NCBI RefSeq assembly: GCF_011044255.1
Contig: NZ_CP049107.1
Coordinates: 2,257,501-2,321,500, forward strand
Source of the DNA: Rhizorhabdus phycosphaerae
Lineage (GTDB): Bacteria > Pseudomonadota > Alphaproteobacteria > Sphingomonadales > Sphingomonadaceae
DNA length: 64,000 bases
Direction of reading: 5' to 3'
Of this stretch, positions 19,111 through 27,141 are shown one piece after another; the stretch's first letter is position 1; each line of letters opens with the position of its first letter. The position numbers and the translations under genes are program-made. Under the pieces are notes generated by a model, which did not search any database, had not been told where the DNA came from, and saw only the letters and a program-made list of their open reading frames with translations.

Positions 19111-19350
19111 ATGGCAAATATGAAGGTGCTGCTGCCGCAGTTCGGCATGGGCATGCAGGATGCGGAGATCGTCCGCTGGATGAAGGCGGTCGGCGACAGC
19201 GTCGAAGCCGGCGAACCGCTGGTCGAGATAGAGGCCGCCAAGACCACGGTCGAGGTGCCCTCGCCGGGCAGCGGGACGCTGAGCGAGATATTGGTGGAGG
19301 AAGGCGAGTCGGTCACCGTCCGCACCCATATCGCGACGATTACGGTCTGA
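19111..19350 (+). CDS. Free-standing lipoyl-domain carrier protein
   Basis: A 79-residue protein that is only a biotinyl/lipoyl domain: LLPQFGMGMQDAEIVRWMK, then VEIEAAKTTVEVPSP with the modifiable Lys44, then GTLSEILVEEG. A normal E2 would continue for over 300 residues with subunit-binding and acyltransferase domains; here a stop follows and the next base run starts the PQQ dehydrogenase. No E3 is present in the window. It presumably shuttles the acyl group made by E1, with the acyltransferase encoded elsewhere or not used. Confidence 0.9.
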   Translation: MANMKVLLPQFGMGMQDAEIVRWMKAVGDSVEAGEPLVEIEAAKTTVEVPSPGSGTLSEILVEEGESVTVRTHIATITV

Positions 19351-19351
19351 C

Positions 19352-21385
19352 ATGGCACGGCGGGGGGCGCGGCGGGGGGCAATGGTCGCACGCATCGGAC
19401 TGGCCCTGATCGGGCTGGTCGTCGTCACCTGGGCGGTGGGATGGGCCATCCGGCTCATGCCGCCGCTCGGCCCGCTCGAACTGCCGAAAGGCGGACCGAG
19501 CGAGACCCGCTGGGACCAGTGGGGCGCCACCATGGGCGGCACTCGCTACACCCCCGCCGCGCAGATCACCCCCGCCAATGTCGCGCATCTGAAGGTCGCC
19601 TGGCGCTATTCGACCGGCGAATTGTCGCGCCGGCCCGATGCGATGCTGACCAACAGCACCAACGAGACGACCCCGATCCTCGCCGCCGGCTCGCTGATCA
19701 CCTGCACGCCTTTCGGGCGCGTGATCGCGCTCGATCCCGCCACGGGACGCGAGAAGTGGGTCTATGACGCCGCGATCGACACGCAGTTCCAGCTGCCCGA
19801 CCAATATATCTGCCGGGGCGTGTCGCAGTGGCAGGACAGCACCGCTCCCGCCTCCGCTACCGCCCCCGCCGCCTGTTCGACCCGCATCATCCTGGCGACG
19901 GTCGACATGCGGTTGATCGCGCTCGACGCGCGCACCGGCCGTCCCTGCGCCGACTTCGGCGACAAGGGCACGGTGCGCGTCGATCCCGGCAAGCTCCACC
20001 ATCGCGGCGAGGTCAAGCTCGCCGCACCCGCCGCGATCGTCCGCGACAGCATCGTCATCGGCACCTCGGTGCTCGACAATGTCCGCGCCAATGCGCCGCG
20101 CGGGATCATCCGCGCTTTCGATGCGCGCAGCGGCCGCCAGATCTGGACCTTCGACCCGATCCCGCAGGAAGGCGGCCCCGACCGCGACTGGATGGGCGAC
20201 AGCCGCCGCACCACCGGCGCCGCCAATGTCTGGTCGGTGATCGCGGGCGACCCGGCGCTCAACATGGTCTATCTGCCGACGTCGAGCGCCTCGCCCGATT
20301 ATTATGGCGGCCTACGCCCCGGCGACAACCGCCACGCCAACAGCACGGTGGCGCTCGACGCCGCGACCGGCAAGCTGGTCTGGGCCCGCCAGCTGATCCA
20401 CCACGACATCTGGGACTATGACACGCCCGCCCAGCCGACGCTGGTCGACATCACGCGCGGCGGGCGGCGCATTCCCGCGCTCGTCCAGCCGACCAAGCAG
20501 GGCTATGTCTTCGTCCTCGACCGGCGCACAGGCGCCCCCCTGTTCCCGATCGACGAGGTGCCCGTGCCGCAGGGCAGGGTGCCCGGCGAATGGCTCTCCC
20601 CCACCCAGCCGCGCCCGCGCCTGCCCAAGCCGATCGTGCCGCAGAGCATCACCCCCGACCAGGCCTGGGGCTTCACCCCCTGGGACCGGGGCAAGTGCCG
20701 CGACCTGATCGCGCGCTATCGTTCCGAAGGCCTGTTCACCCCGATCACGACGCGCGGCACGATCACCTATCCGGCGGCGTCGGGCGGCGCCAACTGGGGC
20801 GGCGGCGCGATCGATCCGGTGCGGCAGATCTTCTACGTCAACAGCAGCCGCGTCGCCTCCGTCATCAAGCTGCGCCCGCGCAAGCCGGGGGGCAGCGGCA
20901 CCGTCCAGCTGTCGGCGCATGAAGACGTGTCGCCGATGGCCGGCACCCCCTATGACGTAAAGCGCGAGTGGCTCCTTTCCCCGCTCGGCGCCCCCTGCAC
21001 GCCGCCGCCCTGGGGCGGCCTCACCGCGATCGACCTGCGCAGCGGCCGCATCCTGTGGGATGTCCCGTTGGGCACGATCAACGATCGCCTGCCGATCCCC
21101 CTGCCCGTGGACATCACGCTGGGGACCCCGAATATCGGCGGGCCGGTCGCGACGGGCGGCGGCGTGCTCTTCATCGCGGCGACGATGGACCGCAATCTGC
21201 GCGCGATCGACATGCGCAGCGGCAAGCTGCTGTGGCAGGATCGGTTGCCCGGCGGCAGCCAGACCACGCCGATGAGCTATGTCACCGGCGGCCGCCAATA
21301 TGTGGTGGTGTCATCGGGGCAGCATATGTGGTTCCAGACGCCCCGCGCGGACGAGCTGATCGCCTACGCCCTGCCGGCGAAGTGA
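19352..21385 (+). CDS. Membrane-anchored PQQ-dependent dehydrogenase
   Basis: Eight-bladed propeller quinoprotein of 677 residues. One N-terminal membrane anchor (about residues 12-32) replaces the five helices of glucose dehydrogenase. The repeated tryptophan-docking pattern, WDQWGATMGGTRYTP, GREKWVYDA, WARQLIHHDIWDYDTPAQP and GGANWGGGAIDP fit membrane glucose/quinate-type PQQ dehydrogenases. It would oxidise an alcohol or polyol on the periplasmic side and pass electrons to ubiquinone. M11 at 19382, after a GGGGGG stretch, is an alternative start. Last gene of the rightward operon; its end overlaps the convergent TetR gene by 22 bases. Confidence 0.9.
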   Translation: MARRGARRGAMVARIGLALIGLVVVTWAVGWAIRLMPPLGPLELPKGGPSETRWDQWGATMGGTRYTPAAQITPANVAHLKVAWRYSTGELSRRPDAMLTNSTNETTPILAAGSLITCTPFGRVIALDPATGREKWVYDAAIDTQFQLPDQYICRGVSQWQDSTAPASATAPAACSTRIILATVDMRLIALDARTGRPCADFGDKGTVRVDPGKLHHRGEVKLAAPAAIVRDSIVIGTSVLDNVRANAPRGIIRAFDARSGRQIWTFDPIPQEGGPDRDWMGDSRRTTGAANVWSVIAGDPALNMVYLPTSSASPDYYGGLRPGDNRHANSTVALDAATGKLVWARQLIHHDIWDYDTPAQPTLVDITRGGRRIPALVQPTKQGYVFVLDRRTGAPLFPIDEVPVPQGRVPGEWLSPTQPRPRLPKPIVPQSITPDQAWGFTPWDRGKCRDLIARYRSEGLFTPITTRGTITYPAASGGANWGGGAIDPVRQIFYVNSSRVASVIKLRPRKPGGSGTVQLSAHEDVSPMAGTPYDVKREWLLSPLGAPCTPPPWGGLTAIDLRSGRILWDVPLGTINDRLPIPLPVDITLGTPNIGGPVATGGGVLFIAATMDRNLRAIDMRSGKLLWQDRLPGGSQTTPMSYVTGGRQYVVVSSGQHMWFQTPRADELIAYALPAK

Positions 21386-22194
21386 AGCCCGGCATCGCGT
21401 TCGGCGCGGTTGGTCGACGCCGCCGCGCCGATCTCGCTCATCCCCAGTTCGCGATGCTTTTCGGCGAGCAGCGCGACATAGTGGCGGCGCACCTCGCCCT
21501 CCAGTGACAGGATCGCGCTCTTCAGGAAATTGGCGTGGAGCTCGATGCAGCAGGTCGGCCCATCGATCGTCCCCACCGCCCAGCGATGATAGATGACGAA
21601 CTCGGTCGCGACGAGCTCCTGCGCGATCCGCTCCAGGTCGAGGTCGGTGCAGGCATGGCCCGCCTCGATCTCCCGGTCGAGCCAGTTGCGGAAGCGGTTA
21701 TAGGCGACCGAGCCAAGCTCGCGGATCGCGGCGGGGCGCGGCACCGACGAGAAGAAGAAGTCGATCACCGTCCGCGCATAGAGCGAGTCGCGGTACATTT
21801 CGGCCACCATCCAGTCGAGTTCCTTGAACACGACCTCGATGGTGTAGTCCTTCTTCTTGCGCGCGATGTGCCGGCGCACCTCGCGCAACCGGTCGGCCAC
21901 CGTCGCGAAGATCACGCCTTCCTTGTCGCCATAGAGGCGGTAGAGCGTCCGCGGCGCGACATCGGCCTCGCGGCTCAGCCGCTCGATGGTGAGCCCCTGC
22001 ACCCCGCCCTCGCCGAGGATATTGTGCGCGGCATTGATGATGCGCACCCGGCGCTCGGTCATCCCCTGGCTGGCATAGCGTTTGCGGGCGCGCGGCTTGG
22101 CCGTGCCCGCGTCGGCGTCGATATCGTCACCCTCGATATCGCCCCCCTTGATATCGTCAGGTTCAATGTCGCCAGAGTCTACGTCACTCGTCAT
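21364..22194 (-). CDS. TetR-family transcriptional regulator with acidic repeat N-terminus
   Basis: Regulator of 276 residues from the ATG at 22194. The first 30 residues are acidic and repetitive (GDIEPDDIKGGDIEGDDID), encoded by a 15-base tandem repeat. The helix-turn-helix lies in RIINAAHNILGEGG...LSREADVAPRTLYRLYGDKE. The remaining helical domain binds an unknown effector. It follows the nitronate monooxygenase gene on the same strand by 32 bases and may regulate it or the convergent operon. Confidence 0.9.
   Translation of the reverse strand: MTSDVDSGDIEPDDIKGGDIEGDDIDADAGTAKPRARKRYASQGMTERRVRIINAAHNILGEGGVQGLTIERLSREADVAPRTLYRLYGDKEGVIFATVADRLREVRRHIARKKKDYTIEVVFKELDWMVAEMYRDSLYARTVIDFFFSSVPRPAAIRELGSVAYNRFRNWLDREIEAGHACTDLDLERIAQELVATEFVIYHRWAVGTIDGPTCCIELHANFLKSAILSLEGEVRRHYVALLAEKHRELGMSEIGAAASTNRAERDAGLHFAGRA
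22120..22173. repeat. 15-base tandem repeat inside the TetR gene
   Basis: Three units of 15 bases (22120-22134, 22135-22149, 22150-22164) each begin GATATCG, and a fourth partial unit follows. On the coding strand each encodes a five-residue acidic block of the type GDIxx/DDIxx. Coding minisatellites like this change length readily. Confidence 0.75.
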
Positions 22195-22226
22195 TGCGGA
22201 CAGGCTAATCCCTAAAGCGCCTGTCG

Positions 22227-23222
22227 TCACGCTCCGGAGAAGTCCTGCCAACTGGCCTTAGTGCGCAAAGCGGCGATCGCCGCGCCATATTCGCGCTCCA
22301 GCGTCGCCACGCGCTCGGCGACGCTCTCGACCGCCTTGACCGCGCCCACGCCCTGGCCCGAGCCCCAGATGTCGCGCCACGCCTTCGCATCGGCGCCGGA
22401 GGCCGATCCGAAATCCATCGCGGTCGGGTCGCGCTCGGGCAGCGCATCGGGGTCCATCCCCGCCGCCACGATCGACGAGCGCAGATAATTGCCGTGTACC
22501 CCGGTGAAATAGCTCGAATAGACGATGTCCGACGCGCCCGCCTCGACGATCGCCTGCTTGTAGCCGTCGACCGCATGGGCCTCGGTCGTCGCGATCCAGG
22601 GCGAGCCGATATAGGCGAAGTCCGCGCCCAGCGCCTGCGCCGCCAGGATCGACCGGCCATTGGCGATCGCCCCCGACAGCGCGACGAGGCCGTCGAACCA
22701 TTCGCGCACCTCCTGCACCAGCGCGAAGGGCGACAGCGTCCCCGCATGCCCGCCCGCGCCCGCCGCGACGAGGATCAGCCCGTCGGCGCCGCGCTCGACC
22801 GCCTTGCGCGCGAAGCGGTCGTTGATGACGTCGTGCAGCACGATCCCGCCCCAGCCATGCACCCCCGCATTGACGTCCTCGCGCACGCCGAGCGAGGTGA
22901 TCACCAGCGGCACCTTCCACTTGGCGCAGACCTGCAGGTCATGCTCGAGCCGGTCGTTCGAGCGGTGGACGATCTGGTTGACCGCAAAGGGCGCCGCCGG
23001 CCGGTCGGGATGCGCGCGATCATGCGCCGCCAGCTCCTCGGTGATCCGATGCAGCCACTCGTCGAGCTGGCTCGCCGGCCGCGCATTGAGCGCCGGAAAG
23101 CTGCCGACGATACCCGCCTTGCACTGCGCGATGACGAGCTCGGGCCCGGACACGATGAACATCGGCGAACCGATGACCGGCAGGCGCAGCGTGTCGAAGA
23201 TCGGATATCGGGAGGCAGGCAT
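22227..23222 (-). CDS. Nitronate monooxygenase (2-nitropropane dioxygenase-like)
   Basis: FMN-dependent TIM-barrel enzyme of 331 residues oxidising nitronates or related anions. LPVIGSPMFIVSGPELVIAQ is the standard opening; GAGGHAGTLSPF contains the expected catalytic His and flavin contact, and ALGADFAYIGSPW follows. Some relatives act as enoyl reductases or carbon-carbon lyases, so the exact substrate is open. Probably cotranscribed with the TetR gene downstream. Confidence 0.88.
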   Translation of the reverse strand: MPASRYPIFDTLRLPVIGSPMFIVSGPELVIAQCKAGIVGSFPALNARPASQLDEWLHRITEELAAHDRAHPDRPAAPFAVNQIVHRSNDRLEHDLQVCAKWKVPLVITSLGVREDVNAGVHGWGGIVLHDVINDRFARKAVERGADGLILVAAGAGGHAGTLSPFALVQEVREWFDGLVALSGAIANGRSILAAQALGADFAYIGSPWIATTEAHAVDGYKQAIVEAGASDIVYSSYFTGVHGNYLRSSIVAAGMDPDALPERDPTAMDFGSASGADAKAWRDIWGSGQGVGAVKAVESVAERVATLEREYGAAIAALRTKASWQDFSGA

Positions 23223-23451
23223 GACTCACTTTCCGCATGGGGCAAGGGGTTTACGGTAATGCCATGGGGGAAGATGGGGTGGATGCCAAGGGGGGCGGGG
23301 ATTGGTCAGGCCCGGATTGGAGGTCGCAAGCATGTTAACGCGCCTGATGGGACAAAGCGGACGTCGCTGTTTTGCTCACTAACGTCGAGCGTGGTCCGCC
23401 ATCGGAGACATTCACAGCCTGGTTCGTTCGGCACAGCTCCCCGCCGAGATT

Positions 23452-25380
23452 TCACGCAGACAGCGCCAGTCCCGGCTGGCGGGCGGCAGGTTCCGCGACG
23501 AATGCTGCGGCGTCCACGCCAGCTTCTCGAAGAAACGGAGCCGCCGAAAGACGCGCGTAAAGGTTCAACATGCGCGTTTCGGCCCGGCGGATGAACGTCT
23601 CGTAAGCCATGGGTATTATCTTCGTCCGGCCTTCCTCGCGAACGCCTTCGCGCGGGGTGAGCTTCGAGCCCATCACGAAGCACGTCACCCGCGTTGCGTC
23701 ATCGATGAGCCCGTGGGATTGCAGCTCGACGACATACTTCCAGGCCTGATTCTTCTGATCCATCCCGATCGGAATACCTGGTCGCTTCAGTTCGACCACC
23801 ACCAGATGCGCCACTCCGATAACCTCGTGCTGGTCGTCGAAGGCGGGGCGCGCGAACAGGCCAACACTGCCATCAGGCAAGATCACGAAATCGGGACGGT
23901 TGAGGCTACCCTTCGCTGAGCCGCCGAGTAGGGTCTTGATCACGGTGGACATGCCTCGGTTGGATGTGAATTCGATGCTTTCGAACTCGGGACCGAACAC
24001 CCAAAGGCTCCGCTCAATGAGCGGCTGCAGTTCGCGCACCTCGTCGGCACGCTCGTCGCGGAGCTTGTCGTGCAGTTCACGGATGAGTTTGAGCCGGCTC
24101 TGAATCTCATCAAGCGCGAGCTTCGCAGTCGCGACGCTCCAGTCGGCGAGAATACCATCAAGCTGGTCGAGTTCCCCCGGCTGGAGGGAATGCAGCTTCG
24201 CAAGCAAGCTGTATTGCGACGACGACGCTTCCAAATTGGCGAGTATGCCGGCAATCTGCTCGATCTGGTCGGACGAAATCCCCGGGCAGCTATCGGTGAC
24301 CTGGTCGACGAATCTGTTCCAACGCTCGCGCGCGACCGGCGTGATTTGGGTAACGGTCGAAGCATAGCGCTGGCGGACTGCATCCTTGACCTCCTGGCGC
24401 CGTTCCGAGTGGAATGCCGCGATTTCCTCGCGGATCTTGTCTTGGACAGCGATTTGGGTTTGCTGCCAAGCGGGATCGCTCTGCTGGAATCCGGACCAGT
24501 CGGGCAGCACCGCATCGGTATCGGCGAGGAAGTCAGCGAAGACGATGAAGGTGAAGCGCTTCGCCTCGCTGGACCGACCATCAAGCACACGTTCATAATC
24601 TGTGCTACGCCATCCACAATTGCCCACCAACCGGTTATTGACGTGCCAAGCAATGCCGTGCTGGCGAGTGCTGCGATCGGCGCGCTGCGACTCGATCATA
24701 AGGATCGTAGCACGGCCGACGCCGGGGATGTCCACGAAGCTCTCACGCAGGAAATCGCGCGGAATATCGTCGAAGGTCACCGCCTGACCATCGACGAAGA
24801 CCCGGAAGTTCGGATCGGTGAGGAAGCGGGTGCCGAGCACTTCGCGAATATCAGCGGCGCTGAGCCGCAACCGGGTCGGCTCGACGGCCTTGATCTCGAC
24901 TCCGTGCCCGAGGCTCGCCTCGCGTTTGATCAGTTCCCAATCGAACGGGCGCAGTCCGCCGCGCGACACGCGGTAGGTTACCTGCTCGCCGCCCGCCTCG
25001 ATGACGATGTCGTAAGGGTTGGAGAAGGCGAAGCCGCCATGGCGTCCGCGTCCATTGCGGCCATAGGCCCGGCGAGGCGCAAGCGTTTCCAATTCGACCG
25101 GGGGCGAGACATATTCGCCCTCAGCCGCGACGCGATTATAGTCGAACACTCCCCAACGCTGTTCGAACTGCGCCGCAGTCATGCCACGGCCGTTGTCCTT
25201 GATAGCGAACTTCCGTTCGCCATCGGCGGTCGGCCAGGTGATATCGACCACGGTAGCGTAGGCATCCCAAGCGTTCGCTACCAATTCGACGATGGCAACC
25301 GAGAGATCGGAGATGATGGGGCCGGCATGGCGATCCAGAAAGCGCCGGTCGAATGCGTATAAAGTTTCCTGCGACGTCAT
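23452..25380 (-). CDS. GHKL/MORC-like ATPase fused to PD-(D/E)xK-like nuclease domain; defence-type protein
   Basis: A 642-residue two-ended protein. The N-terminal Bergerat ATPase fold has ELVANAWDA (E32, N36, D39), KDNGRGM (D62) and the lid GRNGRGRHGGFAF (107-119). A middle second domain and a helical stretch (about 300-450) follow. The C-terminal region has LWVFGPEFE, RPDFVI with D497, then VVVELKRP with E530 and K532 and Q542: the spacing of a PD-(D/E)xK nuclease, reminiscent of Shedu-type effectors. This architecture suggests ATP-driven sensing coupled to DNA cleavage, as in MORC-like ATPases linked to restriction. Codons are poorer in GC than flanking genes, consistent with transfer. 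Domain assignments are by eye. Confidence 0.75.
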   Translation of the reverse strand: MTSQETLYAFDRRFLDRHAGPIISDLSVAIVELVANAWDAYATVVDITWPTADGERKFAIKDNGRGMTAAQFEQRWGVFDYNRVAAEGEYVSPPVELETLAPRRAYGRNGRGRHGGFAFSNPYDIVIEAGGEQVTYRVSRGGLRPFDWELIKREASLGHGVEIKAVEPTRLRLSAADIREVLGTRFLTDPNFRVFVDGQAVTFDDIPRDFLRESFVDIPGVGRATILMIESQRADRSTRQHGIAWHVNNRLVGNCGWRSTDYERVLDGRSSEAKRFTFIVFADFLADTDAVLPDWSGFQQSDPAWQQTQIAVQDKIREEIAAFHSERRQEVKDAVRQRYASTVTQITPVARERWNRFVDQVTDSCPGISSDQIEQIAGILANLEASSSQYSLLAKLHSLQPGELDQLDGILADWSVATAKLALDEIQSRLKLIRELHDKLRDERADEVRELQPLIERSLWVFGPEFESIEFTSNRGMSTVIKTLLGGSAKGSLNRPDFVILPDGSVGLFARPAFDDQHEVIGVAHLVVVELKRPGIPIGMDQKNQAWKYVVELQSHGLIDDATRVTCFVMGSKLTPREGVREEGRTKIIPMAYETFIRRAETRMLNLYARLSAAPFLREAGVDAAAFVAEPAARQPGLALSA

Positions 25381-25431
25381 GGCCGATCCCCCGTGTCTTC
25401 ATTCATAGCGAGACCGATGACTGCTGCGCCA

Positions 25432-25698
25432 TCACAAATTGCCATTTTGGCGTCTGGCAAGCCTTTTGAAATGGTCTACAATCTCCTCATTGCTCGGTAT
25501 CAGCGAAGTCTGATCCTGAATTGGCGTGGACGACCAAGTGAACCGCCGCGCATACGTCGGGCGGCAGTCGACCGGGCCCTTAGCCTCGATCCAGTGTGTC
25601 GCCTTGCGCAGGAGTGTTTCCGGAAGCGGATGACGGGCAAAGGGATCAGGGTAGCTGACGAAGGGTAGTATATGACAAGATTTCGCTGGATCACCCAA
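25432..25698 (-). CDS. Small protein of unknown function upstream of the GHKL ATPase gene
   Basis: Open frame of 88 residues from a TTG at 25698, ending 51 bases before the ATPase gene on the same strand. The sequence looks protein-like, with LPETLLRKATHWIEAKG and a basic amphipathic end EEIVDHFKRLARRQNGNL, but I recognise no family. The only start overlaps the divergent gene at 25672 by 27 bases, and no ATG exists, so it may instead be the 3' remnant of a longer gene. A competing forward frame (25393-25668) looks less convincing. Confidence 0.4.
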   Translation of the reverse strand: MGDPAKSCHILPFVSYPDPFARHPLPETLLRKATHWIEAKGPVDCRPTYARRFTWSSTPIQDQTSLIPSNEEIVDHFKRLARRQNGNL

Positions 25699-26490
25699 TG
25701 TCGTGCGCTCGACGTGCTAGAGGTCTTTCGGACCAATGCGCAATTCCATCGGCTTTTCGAAGAATTTGGTCTCGGCGAAGATCTCGACGCGGAGGGCGGC
25801 GTCGGTTTGACCACGCCAAAGCTTCACAGTTTGCTGCAACGACTTTTACGGCGGGATCCCGATCGGCGCGATGCGGATGGGAACCACGTCTCCGACAGCC
25901 TAGTGCGGGAAGCTGCCCGCCACCTTCCAAACCTTCCCGACGGCGACGGATATCCGTGGGAAACAAAGCGCAGGTTCGAGAAGTCCGAAGCAACAGCGCT
26001 CCGCAACAGTTTGGCGGTCGACGGATGGACGGTCGTGGACAAGGTGCTTGTCCCTGTCAGCCCGGTGCCACTGTCCGAACCGCGATCGCGCTTACGCGAA
26101 AGTCTCGATGGTCCGCTCTTTGGCGATGCGCGCAAGCGCCTCGATCAGTTGGAGGCTGCGCTCGACGGCGGCAATTGGGAGGCTGCCAACGGCGTCGCGC
26201 GAGGCTTTCTGGCAGCGCTTTTCGTCGCGATCTGCCAGACGCTGGAACAAGGTGCTGCGCCTCGCGAGGAAAGCGACGCGCGCAAGCATCTCGCGGACAT
26301 GGGCTTTTTCGGACCGACCCGGCAACAGGGTAAACCGTCGCCAGAGGCAGAGTTTGTATGGAAAATGAGTGGCATGATGGGGACCGAAGGGGTTCATGCT
26401 GGTGAAACGACGCCCGACACTGCCGTCTATCGCTACGCACTTACGCTTTTGACGGCGGACTATTTCTTAGGCCGGCTGAAAGCGCTTTGA
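25672..26490 (+). CDS. Abortive-infection-like protein of unknown activity
   Basis: Protein of 272 residues. The middle, SEATALRNSLAVDGWTVVDK, and the helical C-terminus with ARKRLDQLEAALDGGNWEAA, then GTEGVHAGETT and a final helix, resemble from memory the C-terminal domain of Abi proteins, a HEPN-like helical bundle. No R-x4-6-H RNase motif is seen at the expected place, so a catalytic role is uncertain. It is divergent from the ATPase operon and convergent with the HEPN-motif gene (26 bases apart). Its base composition is lower in GC than flanking catabolic genes. Confidence 0.65.
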   Translation: MTRFRWITQCRALDVLEVFRTNAQFHRLFEEFGLGEDLDAEGGVGLTTPKLHSLLQRLLRRDPDRRDADGNHVSDSLVREAARHLPNLPDGDGYPWETKRRFEKSEATALRNSLAVDGWTVVDKVLVPVSPVPLSEPRSRLRESLDGPLFGDARKRLDQLEAALDGGNWEAANGVARGFLAALFVAICQTLEQGAAPREESDARKHLADMGFFGPTRQQGKPSPEAEFVWKMSGMMGTEGVHAGETTPDTAVYRYALTLLTADYFLGRLKAL

Positions 26491-26516
26491 GCCGGATATT
26501 GGCGACCAGGCGCAGT

Positions 26517-27026
26517 TCAGCCGAGTTGTCCATGGCGATCGAGCAGCCTCATCAACACTGCGTTGGCGTGGGTAAAATTGCCGTGCTGCTCGGCAAGCTG
26601 ATATTGCCATTTGGCACCGTGGAAGAGGTTATTCCGAAGCCGCCAAATGATCATGAGCAACACGAGCATACGATTGCGGGGATCATCGTCGGCACCCGAT
26701 AGGACCGCCGCCAACAGATCGGGATGGTCGTTGGCTCGCAGCTCAAGGCGATCGAAACGATAGGTCAAGGCGCCGTTGGCAAAATAGCGCGCACGGAAAT
26801 ATGCCAGTTCCGCATCGTAGCGCTCCGCTTCGAGCGACTCCTGTGTCGACCATTGATCAACGCGGGCGCGAATATGGTCAGCGCGGGCGAATCCGCCCAT
26901 GATCCGGGACTCAAAAAGGCTCCAAAGCAAAGCGAAATCGGAAATCGCGCGGCGATCGGCTGGCGGCAGTTGCGAAAAGCCTGGCGCCCGCTGTTTCAAC
27001 CATTTCTCCGCGACACCGTGTTCCAT
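26517..27026 (-). CDS. HEPN-like protein with R-x4-H motif, putative RNase/toxin
   Basis: All-helical protein of 169 residues. The segment IIWRLRNNLFHGAKW contains R-N-N-L-F-H, the R-x4-H arrangement of HEPN ribonucleases, preceded by a hydrophobic helix (MLVLLMIIW) as in that fold. SDFALLWSLFESRIMG near the N-terminus fits the first HEPN helix. The ATG at 27026 follows GAGAGG; a GTG at 27044 would add six residues. No antitoxin-like nucleotidyltransferase is adjacent. It is divergent from the interrupted nuclease-like gene. The HEPN assignment rests on the motif and helical pattern only. Confidence 0.65.
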   Translation of the reverse strand: MEHGVAEKWLKQRAPGFSQLPPADRRAISDFALLWSLFESRIMGGFARADHIRARVDQWSTQESLEAERYDAELAYFRARYFANGALTYRFDRLELRANDHPDLLAAVLSGADDDPRNRMLVLLMIIWRLRNNLFHGAKWQYQLAEQHGNFTHANAVLMRLLDRHGQLG

Positions 27027-27141
27027 AATGCCCTCTCGTGTCACTATAACTTCATGAGGCTATCAGATTCGGTCGAGACAGGCGCTTCCTCATCGAGCGG
27101 GCTATAGCAAATCATTGTGCTAAAGAGATGCGGGGTTTTCC

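Noticed and set aside
22120-22173. CRISPR-like short repeat
   Set aside because: Units are contiguous 15-mers inside a coding frame with no spacers.
24070-25362. Forward 430-codon frame opposite the GHKL ATPase gene
   Set aside because: Antisense shadow; the leftward frame carries the Bergerat ATPase motifs.
25393-25668. Forward 91-codon frame in the ATPase/Abi-like intergenic region
   Set aside because: No recognisable features; the opposite-strand 88-codon frame looks more protein-like, though that is also uncertain.
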